Assembly (NCBI GenBank): GCA_900088475.1
Contig: FLMG01002622.1
Coordinates: 1 to 51,621, forward strand
Direction: 5' to 3'
DNA from: Hyphochytrium catenoides
Lineage: Eukaryota > Sar > Hyphochytriomycetes > Hyphochytriales > Hyphochytriaceae
Length of the DNA: 51,621 nt
The position numbers and the translations under genes are program-made. Below the pieces are notes generated by a model. The model saw nothing but the letters and a program-made list of their open reading frames with translations, was not told where the DNA came from and searched no databases. Below, piece after piece: positions 34,728 through 45,828 of the stretch (positions are counted from its first letter, which is position 1; each line of letters opens with the position of its first letter).

Positions 34728-37475
34728 AAAACTGCGCTGCCTTTTGCTAGAACCTTCTTGTCCGCTGCATGGGACGTAGTGCTCGCCCTCCAGCCGAGAG
34801 GCAACCTTATTCTTCTTGACTAGTCCACCATCACTTTTCTTATAGTTAGTAGATCGTACGTCCAGAGTCAGCGGCGAAGACTCATTCCCTATGTAGCTAC
34901 TGTCTTCATGGCGAACGTTGCCATCTGTTCCCGATGCTGTCATTCCTTCCGTTCTGTTAAGATCAAGGGAGAAAGAGAGACGCTGGTGGTCATCATCAAC
35001 CTAAGACCTGCAGCCAATAGGTGGCGGTTGGACAAGATGTTCCGCTCTATAGCTCAGTAGGCCCTCGTCGTAGCGGTAAAGCAGCTCTTAGTGCATGATA
35101 AACCAGCGCTTGTGATCCCTGTTCACTGCTTGCCTTCAAAAATTTCTCTCTCTTTTGCCTCTTCTCCTCTCATTTCCCTCCTGTTCCCTTCTTATCGACT
35201 ATGTCGAGCTCTCTCCTCCTTTGTCCAATGCTACTTCTGGGGATACGAGGACCACTACAAAGCTGGTAGGTAATGTTTAGCGTGCTGTCCTTCAAGACGC
35301 TTCTCTTCCATTAAAGAGGAGCTTCACCTTTCTCCGGACAGGCATTCAACGTCTCAACGACAAGCAAGCGAATGTCTGTGGAGTCTCCAGCTCTTGATGA
35401 AGGCAGCTTTTCTTCTCCGAGCGTCATCCTACATGAGGACACGAACGAAGCAGCGTCAGCTCAGATGTTAGGGCCCTCACTTACTGAGATGCCAGCTGTT
35501 GAGTTGAAGTCTACGTGGCGCACACTACCGTCCTTGCTGATTAGCTATTTGTGTCGGTACCACGGTGACAGGAGATGGGCACGAGGAGGTCCGTATCATT
35601 GATCGTTGTGCAAGGATAGCGGCCTGGTTAGGTCGTAGTAGATACCACTTTGCGAAGAGAAAAGAGAAGCAGAAGACAGATTCTCCAAACATTGAGAAGC
35701 TGTATAGATCTCTGCTTATCAACATGGAAGTCTACAGGGCCACATATTCTGCTCTAAAGGTGTCTGCGAAGATGTGTTAATGACAGAAAGGAAGGAATGA
35801 GGAATCGGCGGCGCTATAGTCCGTCGCCCTCGGAACTCAAGGCCCTCGTGCTGGCTGCTACGGCCCTGGTTGATGAAGATAGTGCTTATATTATGCATCA
35901 GCTTCGTCTGACAGCCTCTTCTGACAGTGAACGAAGACATATCGCGATGCAAGGGCAGCATATACTTCTTCATTCCGGGTCCCGTATAGCTTCTCATCCA
36001 AGACCTCGGGACACTTCTGATGTGAGAGCATTCACCTCCTTGTGATGCCCTTTGCTTGCCTGATGAAGTCGGAGTGAATGGAGGCGGAGGACATGTAGGA
36101 GCTTGCTGCTCTCCACCATCCGTCTGTGTGCCTAGGTTTGCATACAGGTTCCCATTACCCAGCTGCGCTGAAACGCTTCCTTGCATTCTGCATGTTAGAA
36201 CCGCCGTCTCTATCGCGGTGTCCTTGTTGAAGGTTGCCCTTCAGAGGTACAAAGTGCAAGGACGCTTTTCAGTTTGTCCGAGGGCAGTCAGTCTCTATGA
36301 TTGCCGTCCATACCGTCGCCTCTGTCATTTTGTCAGCTGATTCGAAGGAAAAGCCTTGTCCTCCACATCAGACTCCTGAGGAGCTGGCCACGCAAGAAGA
36401 GCCTTTGCGATACTCTCGTTCCTCCTGTGATGATGTGATGATGATGATCTCCTTTGAGCCTTCCGCAATGGCAGGCTTTCTTCTTGTTCCTCTTCTTGTT
36501 TCCGCTTGAGGTAGGAAAAGAGGATGATGGCTGGCTGCGACGGTTTATCTCTAGAGCAGCTGCAAGCATCGATGTTCGTCAACCATGGCCTACCAAGGAC
36601 TGAACAACAAGAAGGCGGAAGCACAATGACCGGGATCAGAGACTGAGAGACGAAAGCAAAGCAGCGATGGATGGAACATTGGTCAGGTCTCAGTCCAAAA
36701 AACATTGGCCAGACCTCAGTTCCCACACACTCCCAACGTGTTGACCTGATGAAGGACGCCTCGGAATCAGGTTTCTTCTCCTCATCCTGCTTGAATTCCT
36801 ATCTTCCTCATTGCCAGCTGCTGCCTCTTCTACACCTGGGCGCCATCGACCGTGCTCCTCCGTCAACCATTTTGCCCAGGGCGTGGGACAGCTCAACACT
36901 ATGGCCACCAGAACCTGACCTTACTCCTAATAACTGGGGCTCCTCCGGTCTTGAAGACTACGTGGCTGGAGCTAAAGCGCCTCTCTTCTTTTGGACGCAA
37001 CAAGGATGGATAGGGAGGAAAGTTGGCTGTCCAACAATGCATTCGTTTACTAGCTGCAGCCACTCCCGCTTCTGCCTGTCCCCTTCTCTTTCTCCTTCCT
37101 TTCTTGCGTCTGACCGTCGTTGGGCGAGTGCTGTGCAATGTCCTCGCTGCGCTTGAGCAACCTACCTGCCTGTCTCTTTACTTATCAACTTCCCTCACAA
37201 GATCCATCTCCCATCCTCCTTTTATAAGAAGTACCTGACGCGCCGACAGTCTCGTGCAAAAGATCTCCTTTTCTTGCCTTTTTCTCAGCAGCATCGAAGA
37301 GCATCTCAAGCGTGTTACCATCAGCAGCAGACCAGTCAGCGCCTTCGTATTGGCAAAAGAGGAGACGAGGCATAGTCTCTGTACTTCTCCGGCTTAGACG
37401 AGCCTTTCGTCGTGTCCGGAAAAGTAGCAGCGGTTGGCTCAACAACCAGCAGACTATCAGGCAGTGCGGACCGTC
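34728..37475. other. Spacer between array copies 1 and 2
   Basis: About 2.7 kb. Weak coding candidates are 35372-35602, 35565-35780 and 35797-36045 on the plus strand (the last reads RRRYSPSPSELKALVLAATALVDED..). They do not join with matching splice phases and match no family I know. Two copies of ACATTGGYCAGRYCTCAGT lie 26 bp apart at 36676 and 36702, with related sequence near 44075, 44132 and 46404. Confidence 0.35.
37181..37200 (+). promoter_or_regulatory. Shared upstream motif before copy 2
   Basis: CTTATCAACTTCCCTCACAA lies about 295 bp before the copy 2 start. Related sequences precede copies 3, 4 and 5. It may be a promoter element or merely retained by duplication. Confidence 0.4.
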
Positions 37476-38303
37476 ATGGACACCTTCTATGATAATGATT
37501 CCTTTACTCGCGAGGAGACGGTCGGGATAGCAATAGGTTTTTCGCTGATCCTAGTATTGCCCTTCCTAATCGTGGCTTCTGGAATGCTAGGGGATTGGTC
37601 TGTGGACAAGCCCAAGAGGGCCATGGGCGGCGCGGGCTTTTTCTGTGGCTTCCTGCTGGCAGTGGGAGCCTTCTCTTTGTTAGTAAGCACAGGATCTATC
37701 ACACTTTCCTCCTCCATTGGTACGGCTCTTGGCGAGCTTGTCGTGCTCTATCTTATAGGAGCTGTACTAGCGGCTATAGCAGCAAGTAGCCCAAAGAGCG
37801 GACTGACAGCGACGATACTCTGTGCAGGACCAATGTTTCTTGTCGGCAACGTTACGCTCCTCGTGCTCCTCGTTGTTAGCTTAGGTCTACATGAGGATGA
37901 TAGGGATTCCTTAGTAAGCGCAGGAGGAACGTATGGGTTGTTGGCGGTCTCGCTCTCAGCCTTAGGTTTCGGCTTTATGAGGTCCAGAGCATTCTCCAGC
38001 AGCGACCAGCAGCTGCTGCAGGGCACAAGTCACTTCGTCTCATGTGTGTGCTGTTGGGGTGCGCTGGCCCTGTTGATGGGCCTGGCGGCTATGATGCAGC
38101 TGATCATCGCGGCAGCCTCTCTTTCTTTGGCACTGACAGCCGTTCTCCTGGTCCTCACCATCCTAATCACTGCTACGGTTGGTCGCCATGCGTACGTCAT
38201 TCAGGCCCAAAGGCTTAACGCAATCCCCCAGTGGAGCGAGGCTGAAGAAGCTCCTATGCCAACGGATATCGTGTATGTAGAGACTCAAAGAAGCCGCGTT
38301 TAG
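37476..38303 (+). CDS. Tandem seven-helix membrane protein, copy 2 (intact)
   Basis: A single exon of 275 aa. The ATG at 37476 is chosen because it gives the acidic start MDTFYDNDSFTREE that copies 3 and 4 also have. Seven hydrophobic segments are visible: ~16-38, 54-75, 82-103, 114-138, 150-171, 190-216 and 220-240. Family motifs are GDWSVDKPKRAMGGAGF after helix 1, TATILCAGP in helix 4, SDQQLLQGTSHF before helix 6 with CVCCWG inside it, and the tail GRHAYVIQAQRLNAIPQW followed by PTDIVYVETQ. Basic residues cluster after helices 1, 3, 5 and 7, predicting N-terminus outside and C-terminus in the cytosol. I do not recognise the family. The lack of introns contrasts with the gene-rich left half. 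Confidence 0.82.
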   Translation: MDTFYDNDSFTREETVGIAIGFSLILVLPFLIVASGMLGDWSVDKPKRAMGGAGFFCGFLLAVGAFSLLVSTGSITLSSSIGTALGELVVLYLIGAVLAAIAASSPKSGLTATILCAGPMFLVGNVTLLVLLVVSLGLHEDDRDSLVSAGGTYGLLAVSLSALGFGFMRSRAFSSSDQQLLQGTSHFVSCVCCWGALALLMGLAAMMQLIIAAASLSLALTAVLLVLTILITATVGRHAYVIQAQRLNAIPQWSEAEEAPMPTDIVYVETQRSRV

Positions 38304-39527
38304 CTGCTGGCGTACCGGCCAGCCCACGATAACAGAGGAGAAACTTCAAGACAGGGCACGGGAAGGTTGATGGACAAAGAGCAGCAGTGCATAAGCCATC
38401 TACCCCGACAATCTACGTTGGCCCCATTACTTCTTTCATAAAATCAGAGATTGGACACCTCGTTCACCTCTTCTTCGGCAGTATGGGAGAAGGATGTACG
38501 GAGCAGACGGGCATAGCGTGCTACTCTTCTCAACCAGAGTGTTCCTCTGTCATCAGTCACCAGTTCGGAGAAGAGTGCCTCTTAAAGTCTTCTTTATAAC
38601 TGTCTGCCGCCAGACCTTAGGCTCATTAGTTAGGTAAGGGAATAATAAGACGCATGCTATTGGCATTCAAAAGAGTAGACCTCTCCGACAGAGATAGACC
38701 TCTCACAACAGTTGTAAAGAGACAGCACTTATTAAGCCACAGCTTACTGCCGCAAGGAGAGTTATAGATGTGTGTCACTTCCCTGGTAGATCTCCTTCCA
38801 TCATCTCTACGGATCACTGCTGGGATCGGCGTCAATCAATGGCTCTCAGGGAGGAGGAGGCTTCTCCTTCTCTCTCCCATCTTCTCTCGTTCTCGACCCA
38901 GCTAGATCGCCATTGCTATTGAAACTTTCTTCTACTAATGCATTCAGTCGTCTTCTGATCCATTCAGTCGTTGACTACTTCTTAAAAAATCTCTTACTAA
39001 GATCCCTTACCACGAGTGTCTTCCTTCCTTGCTTGTCTGACCTGATGAGGCTTGGGCCCAGAGCTCATTAGCACACTTTTATAACTCTGTCTTCTTCTAT
39101 AACCCAGAAGAGCAGAAAGGTAAGAGGCTCCTCTGACTGGGGATGTCCCTTTCACTCCTGGCCTTGTTCGCTATTAGCCGAAGGGATATGTACCGCCCCT
39201 TGAAAGAAGATGCTAAGACCTAAGAAAGCCTTCACAAGCAAGGCGTCTCGTGATCGACCAAGAAGTGGTGCGGTGGACTTAACCGACTAAGGCGTAGCAG
39301 CACTGGCTTTGCCATTGCTGATGAGAAGAAGGCTGATACTAGCTTTCCCTTAATAGAGTGATGTCACGTCAATGATGACTGCCTCTCGTCAGTCACGAGT
39401 AAGCGAGTCAACAACAGACGGTGTCTCCCTCTCCTTTCTCTCACCTGTTCCCCTATTTCCTGCTTGTTCTCTCTCGTCATCACACAGACACAATCTAGGC
39501 CTCAGCTATGAAGAACGAGGGCAAGGT

Positions 39528-39852
39528 ATGCTAGTCGTATCGCGCCTTATGGTGGCTTCACTTCTTTTTATTGGCTTATTAGCAGTGGTGGCTTACTCTG
39601 AGTAGCCGCATATCCTCAACAAAAAGGTCAGCAGCCATCCGCTGATCAGCAGACGTGTTTTCCTCCGCAGGGACAACAAGGAATCGGCAATTAAGCAGCC
39701 CATTTTGGGACCTGTACATGGATGAAAGGATGTTCAGCGACGAGAAGTTGGTGAGACGCCCTCTCTGGCAGGATATCAAGGATGAGAATAACGACGGAGA
39801 TGACAGCGACGAAGTGGTGGTGATCAGGCCTGACCAAAGAAAACCCACCTAG
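39528..39852 (+). pseudogene. Possible small secreted protein, split between two frames
   Basis: An ATG at 39528 opens a 25-codon signal-peptide-like segment (MLVVSRLMVASLLFIGLLAV..) that stops at TAG (39603-39605). Another frame from about 39655 to 39852 codes an acidic, ordinary-looking C-terminal part (WDLYMDERMFSDEKLVRRPLW, then Asp/Glu-rich). I tried GT donors in the first part against the three AG acceptors nearby and found no phase-compatible pair. A frameshifted relic is therefore more likely than a spliced gene. Both parts could also be chance. Confidence 0.22.
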
Positions 39853-39888
39853 TAAGAAGTTGGGTTGATCGAGATCGTCTTCTGTGCT

Positions 39889-39977
39889 TCACCTTTGGTG
39901 GCCCAATCGCCTCCTCCCAGAAGCCTTTCACCTTTGGTGGCCCAATCGCCTCCTCCTCAGGACAGGCTTCTGGGAGG
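39889..39977. repeat. Tandem 30-bp repeat with inverted ends
   Basis: TTCACCTTTGGTGGCCCAATCGCCTCCTCC-type units occur twice in tandem. CCTCCCAGAAGCCT lies between them and its reverse complement AGGCTTCTGGGAGG follows, giving a 14-bp inverted repeat. Confidence 0.7.
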
Positions 39978-40681
39978 TCGAGCTGCCTGAAAGGCGATGA
40001 TAGCAATGGGCCAGTCACTTAACTAGGTAAGCCGATCAAGCGGGTGCGACGACTGAACTATCTCATCGACGAGCGAATGAGACCAAAGGGACCAATCCCT
40101 TGCTACGAATTCTTCGTAGAGAACTTCGTGCTTCAAAGCGTCATGTTATAGAGCGGCAAATTGTGTGCTGCCACCACCGGGTTCAGATGTTGAGTCTGGA
40201 TAATAAAGAACTGAAGTTGACTAGTATCAGCTGGTGCTGGGAACACGGGACCGTTGCCTGCCCATCTTGCACCGACTAAGTGGTCAGCCGTGATAAAAAT
40301 CTGACTTTGACACTGAACGCAGAGGTAGCTCTATCATTGTATGAAAGACGGCAGCGAACGGCACCATAGAAGAAGAAGGAGTGCATGCGATCAGGCAAAG
40401 ACGGAAGCCTGCTGCCATACAGTTGTCTTGAGCTGTGCTTGCAACACTAAGAGCATCATCACATCCCGCTGCTGCGCCGAAAACCTTCTTGCAGGACGAT
40501 CTCGTCCCCAACGCTGCCTTTTTGAGGTTAACCTCGGGGACCTACGATCGACTTCCTTGCTTAGGGTTGATGGAGATGACGTAGAGGAGAACAGAAAGAA
40601 AGCGCAGATGCTGGGCAAAGAGCCAAGAGATGGAGAGTGAGAGGGAAGAGCAGCGCATACTTGGCCTGTTGTGGTGCTTGC

Positions 40682-41033
40682 GCTTAGGTTGGGCCAGTAA
40701 AGGGTTGTGCCACTTTTTGCCCTACTACAGTTATGCCCACTCCTAACATAATGCTCTACGAGTAAGTTGGGTGGGAATCCAGCGTGCCTGACCCCTCCAG
40801 CTATGAAGAGTTGAAAGATCACACTACTGTATCCTGTGCTAATGTCCTTCACCATTTTCAACATAACTCCTTGACGGCTGGGAGTTAGAAGGTGCCCTTG
40901 AAATATGTTGCCTCTGAACTCTATGGCTAGCAGAACTCAAGACGGTTTGTCCATGGGGTGGCGTGGGAACAGACGCCACTTGTTCTTGCTTAGGTTGGGC
41001 AAAACAGTGGCACAACCCTTTTAGTTGTGCCAC
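40682..41033. repeat. Small inverted-repeat element with terminal hairpin
   Basis: The 28-bp arms 40695-40722 and 40997-41024 are near-perfect reverse complements (core AAAGGGTTGTGCCACT). Each is preceded by the same GCTTAGGTTGGGC in direct orientation. The right arm also contains a perfect hairpin: GTGGCACAA (41007-41015), a 9-nt loop and TTGTGCCAC (41025-41033). It looks like a miniature non-autonomous element or decayed transposon end; no transposase is present. Confidence 0.5.
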
Positions 41034-41250
41034 AAGATGGCCAATACACTGCAGACTCCGCTCTAAGAATTATAACGCCTTACCACAAGAAAGACAGGAC
41101 TTTTGTTTCCCCCTAAGAAACTAGGAATAACCCTCTCCCCCCCTCCAGCCCCGCCGAATAGAGGTAATAAGGCCTAGGAAACTAAAAAGAAATGATTTCA
41201 ATAATGGAGGTTTGGACTTTGGACAGCATAATTATTCGGGGTAGAAAAAT

Positions 41251-41284
41251 CTATTGGATTGCTTTATCTATTGGATTGCTTTAT
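41251..41284. repeat. 17-bp tandem repeat, two copies
   Basis: CTATTGGATTGCTTTAT is repeated perfectly twice in an AT-rich patch. Confidence 0.85.
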
Positions 41285-41912
41285 TGGTTGTTATTTTTAT
41301 GAATAGATCTACCAATTACATCCCACCATTTATGTCCCGGAGTGTGCTACAGTATAATAAAAGTAAAACGGTTTATACCCTACAGTACCAGTTTATGCTT
41401 TGAGGCGTTTTGGTCGTAGGAATAAAAGCCCTTATTATTATTAGCAGATAAGACCTGTTCTTTATAAAATTGATAATAAAGGGCACATCAACTGCAAAAA
41501 GAAGGAATAACTGTTAGACTTCTCTCTATCAATTATAATGCCTTGGCCGACACGGTCACTATGGCTTGGTAGCGATGATGCCGACGGCGCTGTATCATCA
41601 GACGGCGCTGTATTATCAGGGGAAGGACACCGTGGACAGTGAGGTCACAGGATTTGGCCAGCGCCTAAGCTGGCTTGCTGACGAGCTGGTAAGCTAGTGA
41701 GTAGCAGGACTGAGAGTCGGACTGCTAGAGCAGCAGGGACGGCAGGAGTTGAGCTGGGTAACCAGCCCACTGGCAGCAGCTTGTCCGCCTGCTGTCTCCT
41801 CTTCTATCTTCTCTTTTCTTCTCCTGATGCCATGGCTTGGTCGATGGGTCGATCAATACACAGGAGGCCTGGCTTCTCTTTCGAGTGTCAGAGCTAGGAC
41901 CTTTCTGTCTCC

Positions 41913-41934
41913 TTATTTATCAACTTTCCTTACG
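41913..41934 (+). promoter_or_regulatory. Shared upstream motif before copy 3
   Basis: TTATTTATCAACTTTCCTTA lies about 195 bp before the copy 3 start, in a pyrimidine-rich context, and matches the motif upstream of copies 2, 4 and 5. Confidence 0.4.
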
Positions 41935-42118
41935 AGAGCCAAAGCAATCATCCTTTGGCTGACCGCCGGCAGTCTAAGGGAACTCAAAAAGCACTCATAT
42001 TGGTGAAGAAGCAAAGAAGTCGGCTGTGCTGTGCGTCTCCGCACAAGGAGGAGGAAAGCCTTTCATACAGCAGAAGCAGTGGCCGTTTGCCGCGGAATCA
42101 AGAAGGCTCTGATCTATC

Positions 42119-42940
42119 ATGGATACCTATTATTATGACGATGAAGATTATTCTTCGTCTCTGAGAAGGACGGCCGTGATAGCAATAGTCATTATGCTGA
42201 TTCTGATCTCGCCCTTCCTGGCCGTGGCGGGTGGGATGCTAGGAAAGTGGTCAGTGGACAGGCCTCAGAGCGCCATGGGCGGCGCGGGATTTGTCTGTGG
42301 CTTCTTGCTGGCCGCTGGAGTCTTCTCTCTATTGCTAGGGACGGGAGCTATCGGATATTCCACTGGCACGGCTCTGGGCGTGCTTTTCATGCTCTACCTC
42401 ACTGGAGGTGTACTAGCGGCTATTGCCAAGAATAATCCAAGGAGCAGACTCACAGCGACAATACTCTGTGCCGGACCAATGTATATTATCGGCAACGTTG
42501 TACTTCTGCTGGTGCTACTCCTGCTTTGCTTTGTCGTAAATGAGGATTTTAGGGATGCCCTTCTGGTCGTAGTGGGAGTGACTGGCCCGTTGGTGGTCTT
42601 GCTCCTAACCTTAGGTTTCGGCTCTATAAAGTCCAGAGGATTCTCCGGCAGCGACCAGCAGCAGCTACAGGGCACACGTCACTTTGTCTTATGTGTGTGC
42701 TGTTGGGGTGGGCTGGCGCTAGTGATCGGCCTGGAGGCTATAGTACAGCTGATCGTCGCAGTTGCCTCTCCTGGCTTGGGGCTGTCAGTGGCCTTCTTCG
42801 TGTTCATCGTTCTCCTTTCCGCTTTGCTTGGCCGCCATACCTTTGTCACACAGACCCGAAGACTGAACTCCATTCCCCAGTGGACCGAGGCTGAAGTTGC
42901 TACGCCCACGGCTCTCGTGTATGTGGAGACTCAAAAGTAG
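42119..42940 (+). CDS. Tandem seven-helix membrane protein, copy 3 (intact)
   Basis: A single exon of 273 aa starting MDTYYYDDEDYSSS. Predicted helices lie at about 18-40, 56-78, 84-104, 113-140, 148-169, 188-216 and 219-238. Loops after helices 1 (GKWSVDRPQ), 3 (AKNNPRSRL) and 5 (KSRGFSGSDQQQLQGTRH) and the C-terminal tail (GRHTFVTQTRRLNSIPQW) carry the basic residues. The N-terminus and the 4-5 loop (NEDFRD) are acidic. The positive-inside rule therefore gives N-outside, C-inside. CVCCWG (192-197) lies in helix 6. The tail ends PTALVYVETQK, shared with copy 4. It is clearly paralogous to copies 2 and 4. I can assign no function; a receptor- or channel-like membrane role is only a guess from topology. 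Confidence 0.85.
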   Translation: MDTYYYDDEDYSSSLRRTAVIAIVIMLILISPFLAVAGGMLGKWSVDRPQSAMGGAGFVCGFLLAAGVFSLLLGTGAIGYSTGTALGVLFMLYLTGGVLAAIAKNNPRSRLTATILCAGPMYIIGNVVLLLVLLLLCFVVNEDFRDALLVVVGVTGPLVVLLLTLGFGSIKSRGFSGSDQQQLQGTRHFVLCVCCWGGLALVIGLEAIVQLIVAVASPGLGLSVAFFVFIVLLSALLGRHTFVTQTRRLNSIPQWTEAEVATPTALVYVETQK

Positions 42941-45018
42941 CCACTTTGAGCATAATAAGAGTGCAATAGGAAGCTGGTCCCGGATGATAGCAGAGAAGAA
43001 GCTTGACGAATGAAGGCAAGCTAGCCTTGTCTTACGAAGGGGGAGCCGCGCATAAAGGCGCTATGTTGCCCATTTACTGCTTTATAATATCCAATATAGA
43101 GAAGAGTTCTCGAGCCTCTTCCTTGCCGGTGTAGAAAGAGGAAGCGACGGTCGAAGAAGAAAAGACAATAGCGTGAGTGGCAGCCCAAGAAGATTGTCCG
43201 TTCACTATTGAGAGTAGCCTAAGCCTGGATGCCTTCTATTTCTCCAATGGAGGCGAAGAAGCATCCTTCCTAGCTTCATGAAAAACTAGTATGGGAGCGA
43301 GCGCTGAGGATGCCGTGTTCGTGTGCGACCTCTTATTGCCCTAGCTTTATGACGTTAAGCTGCTCTTCTCTTGTTTCTTACGGTCAGGACTTCATTATCT
43401 ACCTCGCTGCTATAGCAAACGTATGTCCAGGCTCTCAAGTATCGTCTGTCGACTTTTGACTACTCCAGTCTTTCATCAATCAACAAGCTGTCGGGGCACG
43501 ATCGAAGTCGACACGGCACCTCGGCGGCCCTCGTTGCTATGCAACATTCCCTAGTAGTACTTCAGTTAGTCCTCTTGTTCATAACGCATCTGCCACTGGT
43601 GACGTCGAGCTGTCATTAATACTGAAACGACTGTTCTTCGCAGCGGCTGAATTGGAGCAGCAGTAAGCTGTCTGTTGCAAGGAAGCGTTGCGCTACTACT
43701 GTTTGCCATCGGTCGAAGTCTAGAGCGTGTCTTCTCTGGACGAGAGCTAGGCTAATCAAAATGTAGAACGAAGGCTTATGAGAAGGAACTCGTGATCCTA
43801 CTTCTTGGTGACACTGCGTTCCGCCTGATAGCACATCCTGGCTGAGCAGCAGTCGGGGAACTAACATCCTGACTAACTAATGAAAGTAACGACACGTTAT
43901 GTGCAGCACCAGCGAAGGAGAGGACGTCTGCAAAGACTCACCTCAGAGGTACCCTAGACGCTTGTTTTTCACTTGCATCGAACCTATAAAGGGTAACATG
44001 ATGTCCAAAGGGAGGAAAGTATCAATGCAGAAGGAGCACGAAGATGGCTGTGAGCCAATGACAAGGCGCCGCTCAGATTTTGGTCAGGTCCTCAGTCCCA
44101 CATCCCACGCAATGGCCAGCTCTCCGTCCAAACTAAGGCCCAGTCTCAGTCCAATACAAGGCCAGTAATGAGCAGCACAAGACGCTTGCCAGGGGCGAAG
44201 CTCTAATAAAATGACAGACGGAGCACGAAGAGTTATACGTCCATCAGTTTCAAGCACAAGGCAAGGCCAAAATTTGATCGGTAAATTGTCAGGCCTTTGT
44301 GTCAAAGGAGCATTATCTATCGCATGTGTCCCCTTTCAGTCCCACCAGACAGGAAACCTTCAAGATACAGCTCCCAGACCACCGCAGACCATCGCTAGCA
44401 CCTTGCCTAGGAAGGGCAACCTCGTCGTCGTAGACTGACGGTGACTCGTTAACATTCTCTCTGTCTCTCGGTCCAAGCATCTTACTCGCCCGTCATGTTC
44501 ACCCGCAGCAGCAGGAGGTGGACAGGGCTACGAAGATTTGGTCTCAACCTCCTTCTTCCTTTTTTACGAAGGCTTATAAAGAGGCATTGCTCACCTGCTC
44601 ACAGAGTAGGGAGGCTAGGTAACCAAGTGCTATGCCAGGCCATAGCGGGGCTCTTCCATCCTTCATCCTCTCTTCTTCTTCTAGATAAACGATCAGTCCC
44701 TTGCTAGCTGCTCTTTCAGAGTCTGGAAGCTAGTTCCCGTCCGCCATTATTCATAAATAAACTTTCCTCGTCCTGTGAGAACCAACCCAGTATCTTCCTT
44801 CCCTACCCCGTGCGCGGTCTAGTGGAGCCCCTCTTCTGACTTCTCAGTGACAGCTGAGAATCTCCCAAGCATCGTATTGCACCCAGAGAGGAGCAGCGAA
44901 AGCATTATTGATTGTCGAACCCTACTGTCTCCTCTGCTTCTCCGTTCCAGAGAAGCTTTTCATCCAAGTAGTAAGCGTCGTCTGGCGAGCGCGATCAAGA
45001 AGTCTTTGCACCATCATC
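42941..45018. other. Spacer between array copies 3 and 4
   Basis: About 2.1 kb with no recognisable gene. The open frames at 43899-44168 and 44211-44438 fall in a region with short dispersed repeats (GGTCAGGTCCTCAGTCC-like at about 44081 and GGCCCAGTCTCAGTCC at about 44137). Confidence 0.4.
44750..44772 (+). promoter_or_regulatory. Shared upstream motif before copy 4
   Basis: TTCATAAATAAACTTTCCTC is the most diverged instance of the shared motif (core AACTTTCCTC), about 255 bp before the copy 4 start. Confidence 0.35.
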
Positions 45019-45828
45019 ATGGGTACATATGATGAAGATTATTCTTCTTCTGCGAGGGAGACGGCCGTGATAGCAATAGTGATAATGCTGATCCTGGTCT
45101 CGCCCTTCCTGGCCGTGGCTAGCGGGATGCTAGGAAATTGGTCTGTGGACAAGCCTCAGAGGGCCATGGGCGGTGCTGGCTTTGTCTGTGGCTTCTTGCT
45201 GGCCGGAGGAGTCTCCACTCTGTTGCTTAGCACAGGATGTATCACAGTTTCTACCGGTACGGCTCTGGCCATTCTTATCTTGGTATATCTCACTGGAGCT
45301 GTACTAGCAGCTATTGCCAAGAATAATCCAAGGAGCAGACTGACAGCAACGATACTCTGTGCAGGACCAACGTATCTTATTGGCAACGTTGTGCTCCTAG
45401 TGCTACTCCTTTGCTTCTTCCTAGTAGAAGATGATAGGGACGCCCTTCTAAATGCACTGGGAACATTTGGCGAGCTGGTGGTTCTGCTCTTAGCCTTAGC
45501 ATTCGGCTCTATGAGAGCCAAGGAGTTCTTCGACAGCGACCAGCAGCAGCAGCTACAAGGCACACGTCACTTCGTCTTATGTGTGTGCTGCTGGGGTGCC
45601 CTGTCACTGGTGATCGGCCTGACTGCTATCATTCAACTTATCCTCGCAGCATTCTCCTTTAACTTGGCGCTGTCTGCGCTCTTCCTGGTGCTCATCGTTC
45701 TGCTATCTGCCATGCTTGGCCGCCATACATTTATCACTCAAACCCGAAGACTGAAGTCCATTCCTCAGTGGAACGAACCTGAAGCTCCTGTGCCCACGGA
45801 TATCATATACGTCGAGACCCAAAAGTAG
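45019..45828 (+). CDS. Tandem seven-helix membrane protein, copy 4 (intact)
   Basis: A single exon of 269 aa. The frame is open upstream to 44908, but the ATG at 45019 is chosen because MGTYDEDYSSSARETAVIAI matches the start of copy 3. It is the closest relative of copy 3, sharing long runs such as RETAVIAIVIMLIL (with one or two changes), KNNPRSRLTATILCAGP and the C-terminal VYVETQK. The same seven hydrophobic segments, basic cytosolic loops and CVCCWG motif are present. The loop before helix 6 has an extra Gln (SDQQQQLQGTRHF), a codon-repeat length change. No introns. Function unknown. Confidence 0.85.
   Translation: MGTYDEDYSSSARETAVIAIVIMLILVSPFLAVASGMLGNWSVDKPQRAMGGAGFVCGFLLAGGVSTLLLSTGCITVSTGTALAILILVYLTGAVLAAIAKNNPRSRLTATILCAGPTYLIGNVVLLVLLLCFFLVEDDRDALLNALGTFGELVVLLLALAFGSMRAKEFFDSDQQQQLQGTRHFVLCVCCWGALSLVIGLTAIIQLILAAFSFNLALSALFLVLIVLLSAMLGRHTFITQTRRLKSIPQWNEPEAPVPTDIIYVETQK

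Larger units (their letters stand above)
38304..42118. other. Spacer between array copies 2 and 3
   Basis: About 3.8 kb. The first 60 bp after copy 2 (GATAACAGAGGAGAAACTTCAAGAC) resembles sequence after copy 3, so flanks were duplicated too. It also holds short repeats at 39889-39956 and 41251-41284, an inverted-repeat element at 40682-41033, and a possible broken small secreted ORF at 39528-39852. No other gene is seen. Confidence 0.4.
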
